Positions 1 through 9,200 of a stretch of DNA of 64,000 nucleotides are shown in pieces (position 1 is the first letter of the stretch; each line of letters opens with the position of its first letter). The DNA lies in the NCBI GenBank assembly GCA_913057175.1, contig CAJXNP010000012.1, forward strand, positions 124,001 to 188,000, written 5' to 3'. Source of the stretch: an uncultured Cytophagales bacterium. Lineage in GTDB: Bacteria; Bacteroidota; Bacteroidia; Cytophagales; Cyclobacteriaceae. Both the position numbers and the translations under genes were made by a program. The notes beneath the pieces are model-generated. The model searched no databases. It worked only from the letters and a program-made list of their open reading frames with translations, and was not told the origin of the DNA.

Positions 1-46
1 CCAACAAAAAACAGTTAATAACACGTAAACTTAACCAACTTGTGAA

Positions 47-75
47 TTGAAATATCAGTTAAATGATTACTTTTG
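47..75 (+). promoter_or_regulatory. Bacteroidota-type promoter of ppx
   Basis: A TTG at 47-49 lies 18 nt upstream of TACTTTTG at 68-75, which fits the Bacteroidota consensus TTG-N(19)-TAnnTTTG. Transcription would start near position 82, leaving about 12 nt before the ATG at 94. This is one of the best promoter matches in the window, but it rests on motif reading only. Confidence 0.55.
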
Positions 76-93
76 TGCGAAATTTTTTGAGGG

Positions 94-1047
94 ATGAGTT
101 ATAGGATTGCAGTACTAGATTTGGGGACAAATACCTTTAATCTTCTGCTAGCTGATATGACTGAAGATAGCTACTCAGTTATCTACAGTGATAAGCTGCC
201 AGTGAAGATCGGTTGTGGAGGTATTAATGAGGGTATCATTTCCATAGAAGCGAAGGAAAGGGCGATGGATGCGCTTTCGCAGTACAAAAGAATCATTGAT
301 TTATATGGGGTGAAGAAAATTTATGGCTACGCAACCAGCGCTTTTCGAAATGCCGTAAACGGAAAGGCACTGCGTGATGAGATTGAAAAAAGGTTTGGAT
401 TTGATATAAAGATCATCAGCGGAGAGGTCGAGGCGAACTTTATTTACTGTGGAGTAAAAGATGCGATGGACCTGGGGAATGATCCTGTGCTCATCATGGA
501 CATTGGTGGTGGAAGCGTGGAATTCATCATCGGAAATAACAAAAAAGCTCATTGGAAAAAGAGCTATGAAATAGGTGCCCAAAGATTGCTTGACAAATTT
601 CATCACATTGATCCTATCCCCGATTCTGAGATCGAAAACCTCGAAAAGTACTTTAATGAAATATTGGACGAGCTGTTCTCAGAATTAAAAAAATATAATG
701 TAGATACATTGGTTGGATCGTCGGGATCCTTTGACACATTAAGTGAAATATACTGTGCTGAAAATAAGATCCATTTCGACCACGATGCTCATGAATTTCC
801 ATTAGACATGGAGCATTACAAGGAAATTCACGAGGAGCTGATCCTGAAAAATAAAGAAGAGCGTTTGCAAATACCGGGGATGATCGAAATGAGGGTCGAT
901 ATGATTGTAGTTGCCTCATGTTTGATTAACTTTATCATCAACAAATTTGATATTCAAAACATCAGGGTTTCCTCCCATTCTTTAAAGGAAGGAATGCTTG
1001 ATTTGATACGCAAAGAATTATTTCACCAGGAGAAAATTGCCGTTTAG
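94..1047 (+). CDS. ppx: Ppx/GppA family exopolyphosphatase
   Basis: Predicted exopolyphosphatase or guanosine pentaphosphate phosphatase, removing terminal phosphate from polyphosphate or pppGpp in the cytoplasm. The 317-residue protein has the ASKHA-fold phosphate-binding loops of the family: DLGTNTFNL near residues 8-16 and MDIGGGSVEF near 135-144. It is the short form, without the C-terminal HD-like domain of E. coli Ppx, as is usual in Bacteroidota. The ATG at 94 directly follows a consensus promoter. The next gene starts 19 bp after the stop, so the two may be co-transcribed. No polyphosphate kinase gene is visible in the window. Ppx and GppA activities cannot be told apart from sequence alone. 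Confidence 0.88.
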   Translation: MSYRIAVLDLGTNTFNLLLADMTEDSYSVIYSDKLPVKIGCGGINEGIISIEAKERAMDALSQYKRIIDLYGVKKIYGYATSAFRNAVNGKALRDEIEKRFGFDIKIISGEVEANFIYCGVKDAMDLGNDPVLIMDIGGGSVEFIIGNNKKAHWKKSYEIGAQRLLDKFHHIDPIPDSEIENLEKYFNEILDELFSELKKYNVDTLVGSSGSFDTLSEIYCAENKIHFDHDAHEFPLDMEHYKEIHEELILKNKEERLQIPGMIEMRVDMIVVASCLINFIINKFDIQNIRVSSHSLKEGMLDLIRKELFHQEKIAV

Positions 1048-1066
1048 CACACATTTGAAACTCTAA

Positions 1067-2134
1067 ATGTATTCCAGCAAAAAATTAAAGGAATTTACCC
1101 AAAACGTATTTCAAAAAATTGGCTGTCCGGCAGATGAGGCCAGCCTTGCCGCAGAGGTCCTGGTTTCCGCCGATCTTCGCGGTGTCGATTCCCACGGAGT
1201 AGCACGATTGTCAGGTTATGTAAGGCTCTGGGAGGCTAATCGTTTGAATGCCACTCCCAATATCAAAGTAACACATCATACACCCAGTACTGCAGTAATC
1301 GATGGAGACAAAGGCTTAGGACTAGTTGTTGGACCAAAAGCCATGGAAATAGCCATCGAAAAGGCGAAGGAAGTAGGCTCCGGTTGGGTATCCGTCAAAA
1401 ACTCCAACCACTTTGGAATAGCAGGATACCATTCACTTCTGGCTGTTCAAAATGATATGATCGGGATCAGTATGACAAATGCCAGTCCACTGGTCGCTCC
1501 AACCTTTGCAAAAGAAAGGATGCTTGGAACAAATCCCATTGCTGTGGGTATTCCTGCTGGGGAGCAACCGCCATTTGTTGCGGATTTGGCCACCACCACT
1601 GCTGCAAACGGCAAGCTGGAGATCCTGCAGCGAAAGGGAGAAGACACACCCGAGGGTTGGGTGCAGGATAAGGATGGCCACCCAATAACCGATGCGCACG
1701 GTGTAAAAAAAGGTGGGGCTTTGCTTCCATTGGGAAGTGACAGGGAGCATGGCAGTCACAAAGGATATTGCCTGGGTTCGGTGGTAGATATTTTTTCTGC
1801 AGTACTTTCGGGAGCAAGCTACGGCCCCTGGGCACCTCCATTTGTTAGCTTTTTGCCTCTCGCGGACAATATGCCAGGAGAAGGATTAGGACATTTTTTT
1901 GGAGCGATGAGAATTGATGGATTCCGGCCTAAGGAGGAATTCAAGCAACATATGGATAACTGGATCACGCGGTTCAGAAATACAGAACCGGTAAGCAAAG
2001 ATCAAAAAGTATTGATCCCTGGTGATCCGGAAAGGGAAATGGAACAGCAAAGATTGAATGAAGGCATTCCGCTGCACGAAAGTGTTGTGAAAGACCTGAC
2101 CGAGCTGGCACAAAAACTGGAGCTTGAATTCTAG
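1067..2134 (+). CDS. Ldh family oxidoreductase (malate/L-lactate dehydrogenase, MDH2 type)
   Basis: NAD(P)-dependent 2-hydroxyacid dehydrogenase of the Ldh_2 family (MdhII/YlbC/ComC-like), unrelated in fold to classical LDH/MDH. The 355-residue length matches the family. Typical segments are the N-terminal RGVDSHGVARL (about 38-48), the NSNHFGIAGYH signature (about 112-122) with the family His, and the conserved AVGIPAGEQPP and KGYCLG stretches further on. The family oxidises malate, lactate, ureidoglycolate or 2,3-diketogulonate, and the substrate cannot be chosen here. The TAG stop shares a CTAG tetranucleotide with the TAG stop of the convergent barrel gene. Confidence 0.88.
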   Translation: MYSSKKLKEFTQNVFQKIGCPADEASLAAEVLVSADLRGVDSHGVARLSGYVRLWEANRLNATPNIKVTHHTPSTAVIDGDKGLGLVVGPKAMEIAIEKAKEVGSGWVSVKNSNHFGIAGYHSLLAVQNDMIGISMTNASPLVAPTFAKERMLGTNPIAVGIPAGEQPPFVADLATTTAANGKLEILQRKGEDTPEGWVQDKDGHPITDAHGVKKGGALLPLGSDREHGSHKGYCLGSVVDIFSAVLSGASYGPWAPPFVSFLPLADNMPGEGLGHFFGAMRIDGFRPKEEFKQHMDNWITRFRNTEPVSKDQKVLIPGDPEREMEQQRLNEGIPLHESVVKDLTELAQKLELEF

Positions 2135-2790
2135 AAACCAGCGGTTACACCCACTCTAAATACCCAGGGACTATCATAAGGAACAGAATAATAGGAAGAG
2201 CCATTTCCGTAGGTGAAGTTATAAAGCGCAACAGCTGAAAAATAGACATTATTGGATATAGGCTGTGCAATCCCCCCACCTCCAAATACAGAGTTGTATC
2301 CCCGTCTTGAATCTTCATTTGAATAATAGGAATAAGAGTCATAATTAAGGTATTCGTATTCCAGTTGTGCGAAAATAGGGCCGTATACTTTTGCAATACC
2401 TAATGCCCTTGCTCCATACATATTAGATGAAAAATTGGCGTTTTTCCATTTGGAATACTGGTAAATGACACCTCCGGCAAGGGAAAACCTGGGAGTAAGT
2501 TTATAACCTACCAATGGAGAAAGGTTTACATAGCTGTATGTCCCAAATCCCATTCCAAATGATCCGCCAAAGAATATTTTTTCGCTAAGGGGCACCTTTG
2601 AATCCTCTTGCTGAGGTTGTTGCTGTGTTTGTACAGGCTGCTCTTGTGTTTGGGAAGGTTGTTCCTGCATTTGAGGTTGCTGTTCTTCCTGCTCTTGCTG
2701 TTGACGTTGTTGTGATGGATGGATGGGCTGATCCTGGCCAAATGTCACAAAAGCTATTGCTGTAAAAAATAAAGTGATAATTAATTTCAT
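2131..2790 (-). CDS. small outer-membrane beta-barrel protein with Gln-rich linker
   Basis: A 219-residue exported protein. The signal peptide (MKLIITLFFTAIAFVTFGQ) is followed by a low-complexity linker (about 20-68) made almost only of Gln, Glu, Pro, Ser and Thr. From about residue 72 alternating aromatic/polar strands look like an eight-stranded OmpA/OmpX-type barrel (FGGSFGMGFGTYSYV, PLVGYKLTPRFSLAGGV), ending in GVTAGF with a terminal Phe typical of barrels. The start overlaps the stop of the DivIC-like gene as ATGA, so the two are translationally coupled. The function is unknown. The Q-rich linker could cross the periplasm or contact peptidoglycan, but that is inference. Confidence 0.75.
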   Translation of the reverse strand: MKLIITLFFTAIAFVTFGQDQPIHPSQQRQQQEQEEQQPQMQEQPSQTQEQPVQTQQQPQQEDSKVPLSEKIFFGGSFGMGFGTYSYVNLSPLVGYKLTPRFSLAGGVIYQYSKWKNANFSSNMYGARALGIAKVYGPIFAQLEYEYLNYDSYSYYSNEDSRRGYNSVFGGGGIAQPISNNVYFSAVALYNFTYGNGSSYYSVPYDSPWVFRVGVTAGF

Positions 2791-3080
2791 TCTTCCTCAA
2801 CGATTATGTATACGTCTTCCGTTTCTTTTTTCATCAAATATTTTTCACGCGCATATTTTTCCAGCTTATCCATATCACTGAAAAGTTGCTCGCGATCGTC
2901 TTTCACTTCCTGGATCTTTTCGGTATAGTATTCCTTTTCATTTTCAAGCGTGTTCAGCTTTTTACGAAGCTGGTACTGGGAGTAAAAATCATTGGAATCA
3001 ATGAAAAGCATCCAGAAAAGGAAGATCACCATGGTGATGAAAAAAAAGTTTTTCGTAAAAGGAGGAAGCTTGCTGAGCAT
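2787..3080 (-). CDS. FtsB/DivIC-like septum formation initiator protein
   Basis: Small bitopic division protein of the DivIC/FtsB family (97 residues). One transmembrane helix (about 11-28, FFFITMVIFLFWMLFI) is followed by a periplasmic coiled coil (about 33-75, QLRKKLNTLENEKEYYTEK) and the AREKYLMKKETEDVYIIVEE tail typical of the family, where AREKYxM is the usual signature. In other bacteria these proteins bridge FtsL and FtsQ in the divisome. It is the first gene of a two-gene minus-strand unit with the barrel protein (4 bp overlap). Enolase often precedes it in Bacteroidota, but here the giant T9SS gene does, so local order has been rearranged. Confidence 0.85.
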   Translation of the reverse strand: MLSKLPPFTKNFFFITMVIFLFWMLFIDSNDFYSQYQLRKKLNTLENEKEYYTEKIQEVKDDREQLFSDMDKLEKYAREKYLMKKETEDVYIIVEEE

Positions 3081-3208
3081 GTTTCTTAATTTTTGTTAAA
3101 AGTAGGAAATAGTGCAGAGATTTAAAAAGGGAAATAACGGATAGGGTCGTGGAGATTTCAATTTATCGATATGAAGTTGGACGGTAGTCTAACCGATTTT
3201 ATCTTTCC

Positions 3209-3228
3209 GGTCTGACTATCGTCTGACC
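3209..3228. repeat. REP-like hairpin 3' of the giant T9SS gene
   Basis: An 8-bp stem with a TATC loop and one A/A-type mismatch (GGTCTGAC-TATC-GTCTGACC) lies 13 bp beyond the stop of the giant gene. It has the same 8-4-8 layout and matching outer bases as the REP hairpins at the gene's other end, but a different loop. A weaker pairing partner lies at 3180-3195. It may be a terminator-like structure for the minus strand, though there is no T-run, or a degenerate REP. Confidence 0.35.
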
Positions 3229-3241
3229 TTAATTCATAAAC

Positions 3242-6200
3242 TCACTCTACCACCATTTTCTTCATGTCCATAAAATGGTCCGTTCTTATGGAATAAAAGT
3301 AAACTCCCTGATCTGCATGGCCGGTTGTTTGCTGTTCAGGTTGCCAGGTTATTTCGTGCCAGCCTTTTTCAAAATGGTTCTCAATTTTATAAACACAAGT
3401 TCCAAGTACGTTGAAAATGGCAAAAAGAACATTTTCAGATCTTGGTACATAAATTTTGAAAGTAGTCGATTTACTAAAAGGATTGGGATAGTTTTGTAAT
3501 AGTTGATAATGCAATTCCTCTTCTCCCAATCCGGTAATATTTTCTGAATGAGCTATCCAAAGAATGTTTTCCGATCCGTCAATTAAATAAGTTTCTGCGG
3601 GATCTTCGGATATTTCAATTTTTCCCGTTGGAGACTCATTATGCACGGATCTTAATTTTAAATTGAATAGTGTTTTATCGGAAACTTCGATGGCTTGACC
3701 ATTCCCTTCTTCCCACATCAAAATCATTTTTCCTTCTTTGGGTGTATTAGTATCAAGTCGTCCACCTGCATTGTCGGGATGGACAGCCAAAATTTCAACT
3801 TCTCTGGGATCGTAAACCATTGTGATTTGCAAGGCTAATAATCTTTCCTGATCTGGGCATTGAAATTGTAAAAGGTATTCATTCGTCTTTTTGGTAGTTT
3901 TTAAATTGGAAACCAATGAAACACCACCAATTGGACGACTTGACTTCCAATAGCTTAGGTCTATGTCGCCAATTTTTAATGCTGTAAAATCGATTGAAAG
4001 CTCTTCATTTAATGTAAATGAATAATTCAATTTGTATTCAAAGGGATTCTCATCCAGGTTATTGGTGTCTGGCATAAATATCCAGGATTGATCCAATGGA
4101 AGGAGCTGTGTTTTCTTCAAAATCAGGTTTTTAATTGCTTCCAGATCTTCTACATCCACATCCTTACTAACATTAGCATCTGCCGCTATCAATTGATAAG
4201 GATTTTGTAAGAGGGATATTTTGTTTAAGTGTCTTTTTAATTGAATATAATCGATCAGGTTAATACCCTCTAGATGATTTCCAGAATCGGAATCAACTGA
4301 AAGGGAATAGTTATGATTTTTTGAAAGATTGAAACTGAATTCACCTAACTCATTCGATAAAACATTTTCTATACGGTCTCCGTCAAGAGTGACCTTAATT
4401 CCTTCAATCGCATCTCCAAATGGATTTAAGACCTTGCCAGAGACATTTACAATGCCCGACATGCTAATTGTTGCGTCAGATAATTTATTAACCGGAAATT
4501 CAATATCGCTCAACCCTGTAATTCTCATGGTTGAATCGATAAGGGAAATAGTAGATTGTGAGAAATTGCCCTTGTTTCTGAACTTCAAAACAAAAAGTAT
4601 CGATTGATCATCGAGATTGTGGGTATTGATGTCATCACTCCATTTCAAATGTAGAATTCCATTTTGAATTTGCCCAACGTCAAAATCTTCAGGTTTAATT
4701 GATGGAATCGAAATGGAGTCGATATCCAACAGTTCCAATTCATCTTCATTCCATGAAAACGACATTTCCATTCCTGATACATCTTTAAAATGGTCGGCAG
4801 TTATCAACACTGAAATTTCGTCCGTTTGATCTGTTGATGCAGCCTTCAATGAGAGGTTAATCTGCTCGGCAAATAATAGCTCGAACCGATTCAAATATGA
4901 GTTTGGATTTTTCAGATCTACTTTAAATGTTTTGGTAAACGGCGGAAGGATCCGTATCGGCTTGCTCTCCTGATGGTCGATCAGATAAATATTTTGATCC
5001 CAATCAATATCCTCTTTCGATATCTCTATTTTATAAATACCGGATTGATTGACCCTGACATTGAGTGGGATATTATGGACGCCTGTAAATTTAGGAATGC
5101 TATTGATGCAATACTTATATCCTTCGACATTAGAGAATACATTAATATCACCTTCTAATTTCAGTGCATCAAATTCCGGATCGAAATCAAAGCTTGCTTC
5201 ATCTTTAAACTTTATCACTGTTTCATCAGTCTGAAATTGTGGAGATCTTAGACGGATTCTTACAATGTTCTGCTCATGATTAGTTCTTAGAAAGGAGGGA
5301 TTAGGTTGCGTTTTGCTATCCTCAGAAAATGTTAAGGATTGATTTTCTGAACTGGCTTTGACAAAAAAGGACTTTCCAGCTGGAATAATCTGGCTTCCTT
5401 CATTTACAGAGGTACCATCCACGTAAGAAGAATATCTAAGGTTTACCGGATCCCAAATAGCAAAAGAATTATTAATTTCATTCGTTTTTTCAATTAAATC
5501 CCAGTCCATTTCAGATGGATATGGATTTGCCACAAGATTCCATCCTCCTCCATCAAAAGCAGTCTCTGTGTAACTCAGGCTAAATATAAAATTGCCATCA
5601 GGATCTTCCCCATTACCAATAAAGGGAATTCCCTTGTTGTCTAGTTTTAAAGCCCCCTTTTTGAAAGCGGAATTGAAAATAAAGAAGTCTACACTTTTCT
5701 GCGACAATTCATAATCGCTTTGGGTAATGGGCAGCCATCCTTCCGTGCCTTGATTTGAATTAGTTCCAAGAGGTTCCTCATAATGATACATTACCTTATC
5801 TGCATTTGGAAGAGAATTATCCATTCCCTGGATTCTCAAGTCGTCCTGCCAATGAGTTACATTCTGATTTTTAATCGGCGTGGTCATAAAATACCAGCCC
5901 TGAGCGGGCTTATTGTCCACAAAATGCTGCCAGGTTATTTCACCATTCAGCTGTGCGCCGGATTCTACTTTCCTCAAAGATGCGGTCCGGTTGGCATTGC
6001 TCAAAAGAATAAAATCTCTATCGTCGTTTGTACCATCAACATCCAAGATGGAATTCTCGTTTAATTTCAGGCTCGTAACGATTCTAATCTCCGTTTCATT
6101 GAGTAAGCTTGTCGTGTTTGAATTGACCAGGTTTTGAATCCTCAAGACTTCGCTGCTATTAATTATTTGTGCTTCCAGACCATTAAATTCCAGGATGCCT

Positions 6201-9200
6201 CCCTGATCTGTAAAAACACCGTTGTTGGTAAAATTTCCTGAAAGAACCAGATGGGAATTTTGAGAAAGAATCAAAGTCCCTCCCTCTTCGATCAATACAA
6301 ATCCATTTATAGTCATGGCACCTGAAACGGTAAAAGTTTCACCGGAAAGAATTACCAGGTCATTGCTTCCGGCAGTTATCAGGTTGGTATGGAAACTACC
6401 TGTGAGGGCCAAACCATTGATCGTAGCCTGGATACTGAAAAAATCCGTTGCTCCGCTATAATCCAATTCATTTGTCCATTCTGCAATTCCGCTTTCAGTG
6501 TATTTTGTTAGTTCATCTCCTGTTAACATTCCAGCTCCGGAATATAACTCAAGCATTATTTCTGAATTATCTTCGTCCATATCCAGGTTCCCATTTTCAT
6601 CAACTGTGTGGATGGTAATGCCAAATAATTCCCCCGCAGTGTAACTGGACGGGTAGTCGCTAAAAGCAAGCTCTGTTGCAATTACATTGATGGTAAACTC
6701 GCCGGACAGAATTTCTTCATCAAATATCTCTTCAAATTGAGATGAATTGTAGTAATCAGTCAGGCAATTGTGTGCAAGTCCATTGCCATCAATTTTAAAT
6801 TGTAAAACCTGGTGATCATGAACAGTTTCGCTTAACCAAATGGACAGTGTTACTTCGATCTCCGAATTATTCGAGATCACTAAGGCATCTGTTGCAAAAC
6901 GAATGATAATGCTTTCGCTGACAATGGCTGTTTCCTGAATGGGAATGTCATCCCCTGTAGAAGCATTCTTGAGCTGCAAGTCACCTATAACAGATTCCCA
7001 ATCCGCCGTATTTGCCGGACCTGGGGTCAGGTAAATTTGCGAAACATGTGTATCTAAACCGTCATCATTTTCGGCCTCGTCACTATTGTCATTGATGGTA
7101 AATGAGAAAACCTCGATAGATTCTTCCGGATTATTCGCAACAGAAGAAATCTCCATTGATTGAATTTGTCCGAATAAAGGTTTGGTAATCGTAGAATTTG
7201 TATTGGAAGTGACGACATTGAGAATGGAACTCGATTCTGATGCGTAATTTCCAGTATTGTCCTCCAATACAAAATAAAGGTCAAAAGCCTGTGAAGGTTC
7301 TAAACCGAGTATTTCATGATTCACAATCTCTTCGGCTTCTGTCATGTCCAAAGCGACGGTTGGATTTTCCATGATTTCCTGGATGGTCGGTTCAGTCTCG
7401 CCATGTGTTATTGAAAATATGTACACTTTTCCCGGTTCAGAAGCCGAAATATCAAAGTCATATCCATTGGAATGAATGAGACTGATTCGTGGATAGCCAC
7501 CCAAAAATTCCGGCGAAGCCCCATCGTTTGGTTGTCCGATAACTACTAAATCATCGATTTGTAAACTCCCATTTCCATGGCTTCCATTGTAGGGATAGAT
7601 CCGGAAGACAACTTCTTCCGAGATATTGTCGTATTGGCTCAGCGAAATTTGGAAGGTGCTAAATGATTCATTTATGTCATAAATTCCGACGCCAAGATCA
7701 GTTTCAAAATCATCTTCATTACTTCGAAAAACAAAGTTTTGCGGACCGGACCCCGATCTTTTTGCTTTAAACTGAATGGCTTCAATATTAAGGGTTTGAT
7801 TAACTGTCGGTGTGACGGAAAATTCAAGGTAATAATGATCTTGAGGTTTAGTAATACTTGCCGTAAAACCACGACAGCTAAAAACATCTTCTGCTAGAAT
7901 AGTGCTAAATAATTTAACATCTCCTCCTTTTTCAAAATTTGGAGGAAGGATAAATTCAGAGTTCCAGGTGGCAGGATATTCACCGGAATTTATGGTGTGA
8001 TAACCCGTAAATTCAAAAAGTGAAAGTATATTTTGAAAGGTCAATTCTGTATAGGCTTCCGTGCTAAAATTTGACTGTGTAGTGAGAGCGATGGTTTCCT
8101 CTCTGTTGTATGCCAGGTTTACAAATTCTGCCTGTCCATGTGTGAGGTTTTGTACTTCGTATTGAAGGAAACCTGTTCCATTAGTCAAAAGTTGAACGGT
8201 CCCAGTAGCATCTTGATCGTGGTTGTTCAATTCGTCCGCTGCCTGGACAGTCAATTGAAATGGCACATCGACATATGAAGCTGAAGGAATGGAGGAAAAA
8301 ATCAATCGATCAGCTACAACATTTATGGTATTGACATTCGTTTCGTTGGAAGTTCTTGCGCCACCGGCATCCGGTGAGTTAAACGGTGTGAAACTATTGG
8401 GTGGGTCACCACCTTCGACACCAATCACAATGGCTTGAAATTGACTGTTGTCCAAGACATTTTCTGAATAACTTACCCGAATGCTTAGTTCCGATTCGCC
8501 CTCATCTTCTGTTTCTATGTTCAAACCAGAGAATGTTATCTGATCATCTGAATCCACTTCGGAAAGTTCCGTTTCTCCCTGATAGAGAGCAATTTTATTG
8601 AGGTTGTTCCAACCTATTATTTCAAATTCAATTTCACTAAGCAGAGTAGTAAGACCATCGTTATTTCTATCGCGAATCAGAAACTTTCCAAGTTCCAGTG
8701 AATTGTTGGATTCTACATCATTGGTTTGATAATCGAGATACGAAAAATCATTTTTGGTTGGATAGGCAAAATTGGGATCTTCAATGATATCGGATAGTAG
8801 TGGGTTTTGGGTTTGAAAGGTGGTAGGATTGTCGATTGAACCATTATTCAAATTATAGGTAGCCTCAAAATCAGTGTTTTTGCAGAAGCCGTATTCATAT
8901 GCCTTCACGGTATATGGCATCTCCTGAAAGAGGCCGGTGATGTTGACAGAATTGCCAGTTCCTTTATAAACCACGTAATGTCCCTCTCCCACCTCATCGC
9001 CTGAACCATATACAGGATTGGCAGTGTATTCAATTCCATTTACCGGATTGTTTGTGATCTCACTGCCTTCATGAACAACTACAATTCTGGCATGACCATT
9101 TCCGTTTTCCCAGGTTAACTGAGCTGAATTTTCCGTCAACTCATTGATGGTTAATTCTTTCGCTTGAATTTTGGGAGCCTCGCATTCCCTGCTTTCAATG

